A stretch of DNA of 64,000 bases from Lasiosphaeris hirsuta. Taxonomy: Eukaryota > Ascomycota > Sordariomycetes > Sordariales > Lasiosphaeriaceae. Positions 18,846 to 30,305 of this stretch are shown one piece after another; position 1 is the stretch's first letter; each line of letters starts with the position of its first letter. The stretch lies in the NCBI GenBank assembly GCA_030549175.1, contig JAUKUA010000006.1, positions 2,294,001-2,358,000 of the forward strand, in the 5' to 3' direction. The notes beneath the pieces were generated by a model, which had not been told where the DNA came from, searched no databases, and was given only the letters and a program-made list of their open reading frames with translations. The position numbers and the translations under genes are program-made.

Positions 18846-20726
18846 TCATAGATCCGCACAAGAGTTGACACGGTTAATCTGAACGAGGACGTCGTTCTTC
18901 TTCAGATCCAACACCTGTAGCGGCACTCCCGGAGAAGGATTCTTCTGCTTTACCGGGGGGATTTTCCCTTGGCGTGCCGCTTGGATGAACTCGGCGCGGG
19001 TTTGTCTGTCGTTGGCGTCCGCCTCTTCCCACATTTGCAGCGCCTCTCGTCGGCGGTTCTCGCTCCGCGGCTCAAAAGCCATCTGAAACGGATCCGGCTT
19101 GATGATGAGTAGGGAGTTGGACTTGTCGAGTGGTACAGGCAACTCCACACCTGTTACAGGATCCCGTTTGCGCCCAAGATTGAAGCACCAGGCAAGCGAT
19201 CCGCATGCTACCATCAGCTCGTCCTGGGTGAGTGCCATGCCCAAGCACTGCCTCTGGCCCCAGCCGAACGATGACATTCCCTTGATGGTCGGGTACCGTG
19301 TCAAGGGCTCTTGGAATGTTGGCCACCCCGGCTCGAGCCATCTCTCTGGCCGGAAGTTCTCCGGGTCGGGATACTTGTCAGGGTTACGAAGGAAGGCCCT
19401 GCAAAGTGTCAGTCCACGGAATTCTGGTCATTCACTCAGCGCCACACACCAGTCAAGCGGAAGGATTCGTGTCCCCTTGGGGATGAAGTGGCCGTCGTAA
19501 ACGTCATCCACCTCGGTCTCGTGCGCAACACCTGCTTTACAAGTCAGCAAGATACCGGGCCAATTTGTGAGAGACATCCTACCTGTTGGGACGTTGGGCT
19601 TCCACCTCATCGTCTCCTTGATGCACGCCCGCAAAATAGGCAGTCTCGGGGAATCCTCTAGTGTTGGCAACCGGCCCTCGCAAACCTCATCAATCTCCTT
19701 TTGCACGGCTGCTTGCCACTCGGGGTGGTGGACCATGGAGACGAGCCAGTATGAGAGCGGACCAGCCACCGTGAAGATACCGACCAGTGCCAGCATTCCA
19801 ATGACGGAAGAGGCCTCGCAGTCGCCCGAGATGGATGTCTTGAGGGACGTCTTCTCCAAGAACTGCCGTGTCCAACACGGCCGCATCTCCCCGTATCCCG
19901 TCTTCTCTCGAACTGCCAGGAATCGGTCCATCCACCATGCCTGCTGCTCGTCGTGACGCTTGCGCTCGGCTCTCTTCCAAGGGTTGAGGTGCCAGGGCAA
20001 ATGCCACAACGGGGTCAAGACATTGGTGATGGGCCCTGCTGGCGACATCTGTCTGAGTAGACCCCAGGCGCTCTTGGTACAGTATTCGCTGAGGCTTGGG
20101 TCGTCCCAGGTCAACTGACACATGACTTTGGATGCCATATCCTCAAGTGATGCCTGGAAGTTGTCGGGGTCGTTGATCAGCCTGGCTAGCCACCGCTTGG
20201 CCTCGAAGTACATGGCACCGTGGTAGCGGGCATTCGTGGCCTCGGTGATATAGGCGTGTGTGAGACGTCTCTGTCGCGCCCAATACTCTTTCCACATTGT
20301 TAGCTTCCCAGGACATGCCCATGACATCAATGAGCACTCACGGTTTCTTCCCATCAGGGGAAGGTACTCCATCGAGCCATGGGAGCTCTTGGAGTCGAAC
20401 AGAGACCTGATTACAGGACGGTCCGAGTTGTACTTGGCACGCTTGATCAGCAGATCCTCGGCCACCTTCTCGTCGGTGATGATGATGAACTTGGCGCCCA
20501 GCATCTCGGTCCTGTACAGCCCCGCGGATCCATACTTGTCGGCCCACTCCTTGAACTTGAGCCACATGAAATCTGTTGGCAAATCGTGTATCCTGCCGAT
20601 GTAAGGTATCTGGGTAGGCCCTGGGAGCCCGTTGGGGTCGTTGATCTCTCGAAAGACCTTGACGAAGTGTACAATGGCAAAGCCCAGAAGGATGGCGGCC
20701 AGCAGCCCAATGGTAACGAGCTGCAT
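18846..20726 (-). CDS. Cytochrome P450 monooxygenase
   Basis: Four exons: 20726..20342, 20287..19583, 19531..19450 and 19398..18846, encoding about 574 aa. The introns are 54, 51 and 51 bp, all multiples of three. The start is MQLVTIGLL, an N-terminal membrane anchor followed by the hinge NGLPGPTQIPYIG. The ExxR is in KETMRW, the meander is ENFRPERW, and the heme loop FGWGQRQCLG carries the Cys ligand at about residue 441. The I-helix reads FTVAGPLSYW, lacking the usual acid-Thr pair (AGxDT). That is seen in P450s with unusual oxygen activation, or in those using peroxides. The roughly 100 residues after the heme loop are charged and longer than usual. The reaction cannot be named. It may act with the DUF1772 protein downstream. 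Confidence 0.9.
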
Positions 20727-23075
20727 CGCATCGGCGGCGTGTGGCTTTCTGACGGAGGCAGCGGAGGAAGCGGTGATAGCGGCGCGGCAGACACGCGGCA
20801 AACACGCGGCAGGTCTTGAGTCGGGATTGGGAGGAGGAAGAGTAAGGCAACGTGTAGGTGCGAGCCAGGACTTCCAACCAAGACCAGACTTTTATTGTCC
20901 CCTCGCGTGCTCGCGCCCTCTCAAAACAAGTTTGCCGCAGGAACCCCATCGTCGCCAAGGCCACTACTAGTTTTCCGGATCTTCACGAATTCGACGGGTA
21001 AACAGACCTGAGGCGAGTTTACGTCGGGCATAAGCTATCTGCGCGCGCTATCGAGTCTGTGCGGTTGACCTCGGCCTGTCTATATTCATCGCGGTTACAG
21101 AAACGCGTTGGGATAGGGGAGCGCTACGGACGGATCGACGACCACTGGCCCGCCCACTGAACGAACCTTGATCTGAATAGATGCCAATCAGTGTTTACTG
21201 GCGTACGCTGTGCTTGCGCCGCCAAGCGATGTCGTCGGCATTCCACAATGGCAATGCTCCACGGCATCTTACTGGCTTGCTGGTTGGGGAAGACTCCCGC
21301 TCCTGGAGCCTTATGCTCCGCACGGGGCTGCGCAGCGTCTCGCACCTGTAGCCTGGGGAGAAGAGCATTCGGAGCCCTTCAAAGTCTTTAGAACAGCCCG
21401 GACGCAGCTGCCAATGCGGTTTCAATGCGAGCTGTTGTATGCCAATATGGGTTCCAGCTGTGTAGTATCGCAGCGCCTTCGTCTTCTCCCCTGTCGACTG
21501 CGGTGAGCTATCCCGTGTGCATAGGAGATAACGGTGTGATTATTAGACCGAACTCAACCGGCTTCGCTCACAGTCCGGCCAGCCGGTAAAACGACGGGGC
21601 TCCGTTGGCCACGTTCCAGTTGCTACCGGTGCCTGCGGTTCAGGGGCATCCCGGACGTGATAAAGTTCCGGGCTATGCTAAAACCTAGTCTTTTCGGAGT
21701 GGAGTCTCAGATCCCTATTTGATTTGAGCTTGTCGTACTGAAGAAAGCGATCAGTGATCAGTAATCTCCAAAATCTGCAAGGGTTGTTTGTCCAAGTGGA
21801 CATCTTCCCCAACTTTGCAATAACAGATCGTCGCTGCCAGCTGGTTGTCTCATGTTTGTTGGCGGCCTCGCCTGAGGTGCATGCATATGTCGAGAAATGT
21901 GAAGAGTGACTGGCCATGGTATATTAGTAGTCCCTGCATAAAATGCCTGTAGCCAGAGTAGTAGTACAGAATCAATAATGTCCCGAACAACAAAAATCGA
22001 ATGCGGCAGCACGCTGTTGATGGAGATGATACTCAAAAAATGACAGTCCCAACTGCCGATCCGACGTCCCAGCACTGAGGCCGCTGACTTGCTTGCCGTG
22101 ACTGAATGGCCGTCTTGTCTCGTGTCATCTAGGCTGAATGTTTGGCAAGCAAATCGTAGGCATGGCATGGTGGCTGTAATAGGACTTCATCTTCATCTCC
22201 ACTCGTGAATTATTTGGTCCACAATCTGTCCTTGTCGTCCACGCTCCCAATTCCAACACTCGGCTAATATTTACTATAAGATCGGACATCCTGTCCGATG
22301 TGAGAGACGAACCCATCGTACTGAGTTCGATTCCACACAACGCCAGTATTCCCGATGCACGCAGGGCCTCGGGGTGCAGTCCAAGGATGCCATGTTAATT
22401 CTTTCTTCGGAGAGAAATGTCCGCGCTGTTTAGGACGCGCAATGCAAGCCTATCAAGTTACTAAGGTCAATCGTTTGGCACCTCGAGGAATCCGTTGCAG
22501 TCCTTGTCTAGGCCGTTTTAACCTAGCATTAGTTAGCTTGCATGTACGTTCGTTTGCCGTCTCCAAACCTTGGGCGGACACCTGAATCGTTTGGGAATCC
22601 CTCAAGACTCGAGGCTTTTAGTGCATTGCTGACTTTGCCGACTTGCATTCCCACAATGAATACGACTGCCCGGGAAACTTGCTCCGAGCTTGACTCGATA
22701 GACAGGTGATAGACGGCGGCATCCTCTTGATCTGGACATCAGTGATTGTCCGCCGAGTCAACAAAATTCCACCGGCGTCTAAACCCGCCGAGTCATCGAA
22801 GTACCCTTTAACCATGCACACTATAGCCCAAACCAAATTTGCCGCGCCTCCGCCACCGTCAACACTGTCATGTTGAAGTCTGGGTTGAGGCGATCGCCCG
22901 GGGCAAACCCCTAGGAACAGCAGTTGATATACGATGCAGATGCTGCTTCAATGATCTGAGTGTTGGGATATTACTCCTCAAATCGACCCAATTCATTTGC
23001 CGTATTATGAGTGTTTGGTCAGCGATACTTGAAAGTCATTGATCTTTGTTGCGTTCTCTCGTACCGCTTGCTACC
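20727..23075. other. 2.3-kb gene-free stretch
   Basis: Between the divergent P450 and FAD monooxygenase genes. Only short, mutually overlapping frames are seen. It includes one 19-bp perfect palindrome (22281-22299). I see no tRNA, transposon ends or conserved domain. Confidence 0.5.
22281..22299. promoter_or_regulatory. Palindrome ATCGGACA-TCC-TGTCCGAT
   Basis: Perfect 8-bp arms around a 3-bp centre. It contains CGG-N9-CCG, an everted/inverted CGG arrangement of the kind bound by Zn2Cys6 dimers in fungi. It lies about 780 bp upstream of the FAD monooxygenase. Binding is inference; it could also be chance. Confidence 0.35.
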
Positions 23076-24715
23076 ATGCCTTACATGACAGACAGGGAGT
23101 CGAAGCCGGTGGGCTCGTACCCCAACTCCAACATCGATGTTCTCATCGTCGGCACCGGTCTTGCCGGCTTGACCGCGGCAATCGAGTGTGTCCGCAAAGG
23201 GCACAATGTGCGTGTCCTGGAGCGGAACAACGATATCAACACTGCCGGTGCGTAGCATGCCTACCCAACCCAAGGCCCACACTAAATACTAGCACAGGCG
23301 ACATGTACTTCATGGGTCTCTCGGCTACCAAGTTCTTCAAGCATTGGCCGGAAATGTCAAAGGAGTTTGACGAGATCTCGTTGCACAATGCCTGGATCGA
23401 GACATTCAAGCATGATGGCTCCCGAATGATACCACCACTCAAGGTTTCGGACCGTCTCCGTGACTCTGGCTTGGACCCCGACACCCCCCCCGGCACGTTC
23501 CAAATGCGGCCCCTTGTGTACAAAATGTATGTGCATCAGGTTCAGAGACTTGGTGTCAAGATTCAATTCGGCAAGCGTGTTGTCGACTACTTCGAGGAGG
23601 AAGCAACTGGTAAGGCCGGTGTCGTGACCGAGGACGGTGACTGCTACGAGGCAGACGTCGTCATTGCCGCCGATGGAGTTGGCTCCAAGAGCCAAAAGCT
23701 GGTCGGCGGTCAGGTCCGGGCCATGAAGTCTGGCCGAGCGATGTGGCGCGCTGCATTCCCGAAACACCATCTCGATAACCACCCCGAGGTAAAGGAGTTC
23801 TTCAAGATGCAGCAAGGCGATAGCGGGGACGAGCCTATCATTCGGACATGGCTAGGGTAAGTCAATCCCGGTAAAGAATGGTGGTAAACGAGTCTAACAC
23901 CTCGCCGTCTAGTCCTGGCACGTACGCTATGACCCTGACCCGGCCGGACACCATGATCTGGGTCATGAACCATGACGTAGGCGAACAGTTGGTCTCAGAA
24001 ACCTCCCCTTGCGGCTAACGAAGTCCAGGTCACCGGCTCCGAAAAGGAGTCGTGGAATCACACCATTGACGCGGATGAAGTACTCGAGAACATGGATAAC
24101 GGCGTCGGCCCACAGCCGTGGGCTCCCATGTTCAAGCAGCTGATCAAGCTGACACCTCCCAACACAATCGTCAACTTTGAGCTGTTCTGGCGGAACCCGC
24201 AGCCAAAGTGGGCGTCCCCCGGTGCCCGGGTAGTGAACATTGGAGATGCCGCACACTCTTTCCTCCCCGCGTCTGGAAACGGCGCAACGCAGGCCATCGA
24301 GGACGCCGTTTCCCTTGCGTCGTGCCTTCAAATCGGCGGCCACAAGAACATCCCACAGTCTGTCCGCGCGCATGTCCGGATCCGCTTCATTCGCAATGCA
24401 TGCGCTCAAAAGCTGGGCTTCAGCAACGCCGAGCTGTTGCAGGACACAGACTGGAGCAAGGTGAAGCTTGACCCCCGCCGGGCGCAGCCCAAGTTGCCGA
24501 GCTGGGTGTGGGGCCACGATCCCGAGAAGTATGCGTATGAGGTGTATGATCGGGTTGTCGAGAGCATGAGAAGAGGGGTGCCGTTTGACGAAGACGAATC
24601 TATGCCCCCGAACTACCCGCCAGGATACAAGTACCAGCCTTGGAGTATTGAGAAAATCATGGAGGATATGCGAAACGGGAAGCCGGTGAACCTAGGGTCG
24701 GGAAACTGGGAGTGA
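23076..24715 (+). CDS. FAD-dependent monooxygenase (salicylate-hydroxylase-like)
   Basis: Four exons: 23076..23247, 23298..23856, 23913..23976 and 24029..24715, encoding about 493 aa. The introns of 50, 56 and 52 bp have GTGCGT, GTAAGT and GTAGGC donors. The start at 23076 sits in an ACCATGC context; an ATG 9 bp downstream is the alternative. The FAD motif is GTGLAGLTAAIE (about residues 19-30), with the DG motif ADVVIAADGVGSK in the middle and the second FAD motif VVNIGDAAHSFLPASGNGA, which orders the flavin phosphate and precedes the AIEDAVSLA helix. This is the class A flavoprotein hydroxylase pattern (NAD(P)H, O2, aromatic or polyketide substrate). The C-terminal YPPGYKYQPWSIEKI segment is usual in fungal members. 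Substrate unknown. Confidence 0.9.
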
Positions 24716-25229
24716 GATTGTCGTTGTCCCGCTTTCTTGGTTGATTTGATGTTGTAAGGTGGAAGTCGATTGAGGTAATAGTGTCGTGTGTTGGAATTTC
24801 GACCTCGTATGCTTGGTCGTCCAGGTAGACTGGTGGATTTTGGGACCGGTCGGGAACCTTCCGCAGTTTTGAATGAATTCCCCTTCAAATTGAATGGCCG
24901 ATGCAGGCAACCGTGCCTGCCCTGGTCAACACCGTGATGCGGCGCTCCTTCCAAGCACCCTTTGAAGTCGCTCCCTGTGTAGAATTTCGGTTAGCTGCCT
25001 CAACAAGAAAAACCCCTCTGGTGTATCTGGTCAACATCGCGGATTCTCTCTCCGCAGCGCAGGGTTCGAAGATAAGTTGATTCCTTTATATCTCTCCTTT
25101 TTCTTCTTGTCTTTTTTTTTTTCTTTCTTTTTTTTTTTTTTTGAAACACATTCATTTTTTCCTCCACATCACTGTACCTAGCACTAGGATACAAAGCCTC
25201 CTTAGCCAAGATTCTCCGCTCTTATCTCC
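24716..25229. other. Convergent 3' spacer
   Basis: Contains a strongly pyrimidine/T-rich tract (about 25092-25142) on the plus strand, which is A-rich for the minus-strand gene that ends beyond it. No gene. Confidence 0.5.
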
Positions 25230-25772
25230 TTACAGTAGCCTTTTTGTGTATTCAACAGCGAACGGTGTCATCTCCTCTTTCAGCTGGAACGCGCAAACTC
25301 CACTCGCGGAACATAGCCCTCGCAGGTTGTCACCAATCGCGAAATTTGCTGAGCCGTCAAATACATTCATCCCCTGGACCAGTGTAAATTGAAGACCGAA
25401 GTCCTGGGTCGGGGAAGAATATGGAGACTCAGATTTGAGCATCCGAAATGTCCACGATCCATACGGCACATCTGAACAATTGTAGCCTTGACCATATGGA
25501 GGCAAGTCTGTTGTCCACTTGGCCCCACATTCAACTGTCGTCGCTTCCAACACTGGCCCTCCTTGTGATTGTCTAAGGCCCGGCGCCGGCGTACTCTGGA
25601 CATTATAGTTGTTTTGGTCACTGATGGTGATGTTGATAACACTCCACGGAGAGCTTCCTGGTCTTCCGGATGGCGAGAATGTTGTCAGTCGCAGCACCTC
25701 CCATGGCTTCAATGGTTCCGTTGAAGCGAATGAGAAAGGGCCGAAAATGGAAAGAAAAGAAAAAAACAACAT
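25230..25772 (-). CDS. Small secreted protein, four cysteines
   Basis: A single exon of 180 aa. Residues 1-17 (MLFFSFLSIFGPFSFAS) form a signal peptide. The mature part begins EPLKPWEVLRLTTFSPSGRPGS and holds a run of beta-strand-like segments with four cysteines in two neighbouring pairs (ECGAK, YNCSD, LCSAS, VCAFQ), enough for two disulfides. Beta-sandwich-type small secreted proteins of plant-associated fungi often look like this (W-x-V start, two disulfides), but I cannot name the family. No intron is needed. Confidence 0.7.
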   Translation of the reverse strand: MLFFSFLSIFGPFSFASTEPLKPWEVLRLTTFSPSGRPGSSPWSVINITISDQNNYNVQSTPAPGLRQSQGGPVLEATTVECGAKWTTDLPPYGQGYNCSDVPYGSWTFRMLKSESPYSSPTQDFGLQFTLVQGMNVFDGSANFAIGDNLRGLCSASGVCAFQLKEEMTPFAVEYTKRLL

Positions 25773-27236
25773 GACCGGCGAGATGAGACTGCGCGACAGA
25801 TGATAATCTGAGCTATGGAGTCTGGTGTTGTCGCAGCGAAAGACACAGAATGCTGGCCACGATCAACATTCTCGATAAGTCGGGCCCAACCGCGGAAACG
25901 TTACCACTGGGTTGCAGTAGCGATAGCAATATATACTGCAGCGCTGATGACAGCGGCTAAACCTCTTGGGTAAGAAGTGCAACTCGAAGCGCAGTATTTG
26001 TTGCGTCAATAACTTGGTCTTCCTCAATGCTGTCGGTCTATCAGTTACTTGATGCCAATTGAGGTAGCTGTTGCAAGTTTGCTCGCTAAAGGACTGTCTT
26101 GTTTGTATGTTCCACAGTTCAAGTCTACAAGAAGGTGCATGGACCTGGATCGTATGATCGCACCGAGACTCATTATGCACGGCGCTGTTGGATATGCCAA
26201 TATATCACTGCGCTGGTTTGTAACAGCAAAGGTGATTCCAAGTGTATAGCGGTTTTATCGAATTACGAGAGAATAATTCTTAATTGACCATGACCTGCCC
26301 TTGAAGAGAAACGAGACATTGATTCTTGGTGGATATGCGGTTGACCTGCCAGCCAGCACGGATCATGGATAAATTGGAACATAAGTTTTGATCTCAAGCC
26401 GCCGAGCTCGGCAAGAGCGGCACTCTTGGGATCGAACCGTGATTACAATTCTAAGACTATGGTTTTATTTAGTAAACGTATTCGACCAAGATATTTTGAT
26501 CAAAGAGAGTTTTGTTGTCTGATACTCAGTCAGCTGTTGTTCGGAGGCTCTTTTGTACTTTGAAGTACTAGCAACCTCAAGTGCTACAATTCGGAGCGAT
26601 AGATGCTCGTGTGTGGAATGGGCTAATAGAGACCACCGGTTTCAACTGCAGACCTCGAAGACTTCGAGCTATATCTGCTTTCGTCTCTTCAACTAGCTAC
26701 CCATCTTAAAACACCCACTTGTCTTCATCCGAAACAGGATTCACAAGAATGGCACCCCATCTCGAAGACGCACCAACTGACGCGTGACTGTGGCCCGTAG
26801 ATCCGGGGCAAGTGGAACCCGACAGATTGGGCAATGCGGACAAGTCGCTATATTGCCGGTCGATCTCCTTAGTCCCGATGGCACTCTATCTGTGGGGTAA
26901 CCTTGCCGTGGGCTTCGCTTCAAATTAGCCCCGGAGCAGTGTCGAGAGGAATCGTCACAGCCGAACCGCACTCCGGCTATTTCGTGAGCGGCGGGCTGCG
27001 AGCGACAGCACTTTGTGTTAATTCTTCTTTGCGCCAAGCAATTACCCCATACTCCACAACCCTCGGGGCAGCTCCGTGTCGTCAATTCCGGCTAAAGCGT
27101 AGAACGTAGAGAACATTGGCTCATACCAGGTCTGGTGGCTTGTATATAGCCCGCTAGGACGTCGAGTTTCGCGAATTCCTGGATAGGAAGTGCAGGAAGT
27201 CTAGAAAACAGTTCCAGTTGCCTGACAATCCTCGCC
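25773..27236. other. 1.4-kb spacer
   Basis: Promoter region shared by the secreted-protein gene (minus) and the lactonase (plus). The part 26240-26560 is AT-rich. A B-box-like GGTTCGATCC lies on the minus strand near 26430-26440, but no complete tRNA folds around it. Confidence 0.45.
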
Positions 27237-28454
27237 ATGTTGAGACTTGCTTTCCTGGCTGGGCTCGGCCTTGCGCCGGCGGTGCACGGCGCCACGCTCG
27301 TCGCCTCCCACTTCGCTGGCGGTGTCTACAGCCTGTCCCTGACCACTACAGGCAGCTCTGGCAAGCTTGCAATTACCTCGCAAGCCTCGGGATGTGGCAC
27401 CACACCCGCCTGGGTCGAGTACTATTCGGATTCCAAGACGCTGTACTGCTTCGACGAGTCGTGGAACGGCGGCGGCACCAATGCGCAGTACTCGGTGAAC
27501 AACGACGGCCGTCTCACCCTGGCTGGCTCGACCAAGAGCAGCGGCAACACGGTCCACGGCTTGTTGTACGGAGGGCCGGAAGGCAAGAGCTTTATTGCCA
27601 CGGCACAATAGTAAGTTACCATATTTCTGGTTGAGAATATTTAGGCGCTGACGTCGTGTAGCTCGCCTTCGACAATTACCACGTACAAGGCGCAAACGGG
27701 CTCGTCGGTGCTGCAGACCGAAAAGTTCGCGCTTTCGAAGCGCGGGCCCAACTCCCGCCAGGATGTTTCTCACCCCCACGAGACATATCTTGACCCGACC
27801 GGAAAGTTCATGTTAGTGCCGGATCTCGGCGCCGACGTCGTCCGCATCTTCAAGATTGACGCCACCAGCGGGAAGCTGACGGCATGCGCGGCGGGGGCGG
27901 CTTCAGCTGGAGATGGGCCCCGCCACGCTCAGTTCTGGAAGTCGGCAGCTGGTGTACAGGTCGTGTACACTGTGAACGAGCTGGGCAACTCGGTCTCGGC
28001 ATGGAGTGTGGCATACCCCAGCGACCCTAGCGGCTGTCTCAGCCTGACAAGGACTCAGACGCTGTCGACGTATGCGCCAGGCAAGAAGGGAGGCTCGACC
28101 ACCAAGGCCGCCGAGATCCGCGTCGTGGGCAATTTCCTCTACGCCTCCAACCGCGCCGATCAGACCTTTGGCAACCAGCAAGACTCAATTGCTACCTACA
28201 CTATTGATCCGACCACTGGCGCTATCGCCTGGTTGGAGGCGGCCAACTCGTACTCGTACTACCCACGCACATTCCAGTTCAATAAGGAGGGCACGCTGGC
28301 GGCTGTGGGCGGCCAGACCTCGTCCAATGTGGCCATCATTGAGCGTGACCCCACTACAGGAAAGCTCGGGAAGCTGGTTGCCACTCTGCAAGTCGGCGCC
28401 AAGGGCCGCGCCGGAGAGGAGGATGGGCTCAGCGCTGTTGTCTGGATTGAGTAG
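27237..28454 (+). CDS. Secreted lactonase-type seven-bladed beta-propeller
   Basis: Exons 27237..27610 and 27662..28454 around a 51-bp intron (GTAAGT..GTGTAG), encoding about 388 aa. Residues 1-19 form a signal peptide (MLRLAFLAGLGLAPAVHGA). The body repeats blade-like segments such as TTPAWVEYYSDSKTLYCFDE, HETYLDPTGKFMLVPDLGAD and ASNRADQTFGNQQDSIATY, typical of the Lactonase (6-phosphogluconolactonase/YbhE-like, PF10282) family, ending AKGRAGEEDGLSAVVWIE. Secreted fungal members are distinct from the cytosolic pentose-phosphate enzyme and include 3-carboxymuconate cyclase-like allergens. A real lactonase reaction is not shown. A run of 9 G or more follows the gene (28577 onward). Confidence 0.88.
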
Positions 28455-28936
28455 ATTGTCACCAGAGGCAGAGGTGGGCATGGAAAATGTGTCTGTAACA
28501 TCAATTCCAACCCAAAAATTGAACATGAAGTGTCTTGAAATATATGCTGAAGGAGGAAAGCGACATCCGAGGAAGGGGGGGGGGGGTAGGAGAGGGGTTA
28601 TACTCGCAGCCAAAGAACCTTGATGGCTGCCCTCGTAATATTAGGGGAAAGAGCAATGTCTCTAAATGGCCCGTGAGGCGTGAAATGGGCATGGATCCAG
28701 TCGTGAGAGGCCAACACACCTTCCGTCTTGTTTGATGTGTGCCCACACTGGCTGTCGGTGCTCTTGATGTGCTCTTGATGTCTAACACCCAGGTTCCCAC
28801 CCACCACTCCTGGACCTTCCTGGCAAAGATCAAACTCACATCGGACGAATTCACTGTGGTACGCAGCTGGCGTGTCAAAATTTTAAGATTCAGTTTGCTT
28901 TCAAGCATGCCTGTGGCTCAGCGTGCCTTCTCAAAC
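28455..28936. other. Convergent 3' spacer with G run
   Basis: Tail-to-tail spacer between the lactonase and the second NmrA-like gene. A G-run begins near 28577. No gene. Confidence 0.5.
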
Positions 28937-29869
28937 TCATCTGCTAGTTTTGACATTGCGATATGTCTCTTTCACGTTACCGGCTTCCCGTTCCACAAAC
29001 TCTTCAAAAGTACCCAAGCGCAAGCCCCACCGCCTCACCTCATCGAGGTTGACAAGTGTATAGAGATCAAACGTCAGAACTTGGTTCGTAACCTTGAAGT
29101 CAGTGGCCTTCCCGACTTCCTCGTCCGAGAGGTAACCCCCGCGCAGGTTGCGCTCAGCTGTGTGTGCAAGCAGTTCGATAATTTTGCCGACAGTGAGTAG
29201 CTCGCCCGCAAGCCGAATTGTCTGTTGGTGAAATCTGTCGGGCTCGCGGAAGGCAGCCACAGAGAACGCTGCAATGTCTTCGTGATCTATCAGAGGCAGA
29301 ACTGTGTCGGGCCGGTATGCGAAGTTGAAGCTTCCCGTTTCGGTGGCGCCGGGATACTGCCACTCCACTTTGGGAGAGAGGAAGTTGGCCATGAAGAAGG
29401 CCGGTTCCAGGATGGTCCAATATTTGAACCCAGCTCCTTTCAGCTCCTTCTCGATGTTCTGCTTTGACACCCGGAAAGGCTCGATGAAGGAAGTGGGGTC
29501 ATATCGAGGGAGGGTTTGAGTCGGGAGGCCGCCGGAATAGATGGCATGCGTGACTCTGGCCGCTTTGGCAATGCGAAATATGGCCTTAGCCTGTGCTAAC
29601 TCGATGGAAGGGTCCGTGAAATTGGGAAAGAGGCACAAAAACAGGAGGTGGCAGCCGGCGATTGCCTCCTCGAGTGCCGCTTCGTTGTTCCAATCACCTT
29701 GCGTGACCCTGACACCGCGTGCAATCAGGTCTTTCGCAGCTTCCGAATCCGTGTTTCTCGTCGTGGCATGCACCTGCCAGCCCAAGTCCCTCAGTTGACG
29801 AGCGACCGCGCTGCCTTGAGTGCCTGTTGCGCTAGCAACAAAGACGGCGGGAGGACTGTCAGTGGCCAT
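28937..29869 (-). CDS. NmrA-like NAD(P)-binding protein (second)
   Basis: A single exon. I use the ATG at 29869 (310 aa, MATDSPPAVFVASATGTQG) instead of that at 29914, because the Rossmann strand follows at once. The glycine loop is ASATGTQGSA, so the first Gly of the usual GxTGxQG is Ser. Downstream HAIYSGGLPT and FRVSKQNIEKEL match NmrA-like proteins, with no classical YxxxK dehydrogenase pair. It is only distantly similar to the NmrA-like protein at 14.6 kb, so it is not a recent duplicate. Such proteins are redox-sensing regulators or isoflavone-reductase-like enzymes. Confidence 0.88.
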   Translation of the reverse strand: MATDSPPAVFVASATGTQGSAVARQLRDLGWQVHATTRNTDSEAAKDLIARGVRVTQGDWNNEAALEEAIAGCHLLFLCLFPNFTDPSIELAQAKAIFRIAKAARVTHAIYSGGLPTQTLPRYDPTSFIEPFRVSKQNIEKELKGAGFKYWTILEPAFFMANFLSPKVEWQYPGATETGSFNFAYRPDTVLPLIDHEDIAAFSVAAFREPDRFHQQTIRLAGELLTVGKIIELLAHTAERNLRGGYLSDEEVGKATDFKVTNQVLTFDLYTLVNLDEVRRWGLRLGTFEEFVEREAGNVKETYRNVKTSR

Positions 29870-30305
29870 TTTGAGACTGGCAATGCAATAGCTTCGATAT
29901 CGAATTTTGGTCACAACTTTTTTTTGTCTTGGTAGCTCGCAGGTTTAATAATAAGTATCGCACAGACGGTGGAGACTTGCCCGTAGCGGCGTCACGGAAA
30001 TGATCCGGAGACAATTCGATCTCGGGGGTCCATCGGTTGGAGTACGGCCGGGAACTGAGCTATACCGGCGACCCGAAAATCCTCCGGAAAATGTCTCCGT
30101 TGTCTCGCCGTGAAATCAGAGGGGTGGTTGCGTCATGGCCGCCCAATCATGGGAAGGGAGGATGACACTTGAAGAGCGGCGGAGAACCCCAGAATCCCCA
30201 GGATTCATAAGCAGGGAATGTTACACTTTTGTTGCTAACTTTCTAATTTAGGTAAAAGCCTGGGGGTGGCACTACGAATATGTGCATGGCACGATGGAAC
30301 CCTTG
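29870..30305. other. Spacer
   Basis: Promoter of the second NmrA-like gene and 3' region of the sphingolipid reductase gene. Nothing else is seen. Confidence 0.45.

Noticed and set aside
26400..26470. tRNA-like B box (GGTTCGATCC) on the minus strand
   Set aside because: T-stem does not pair fully, and no acceptor or D arm is found at proper distance; at best a tRNA remnant.
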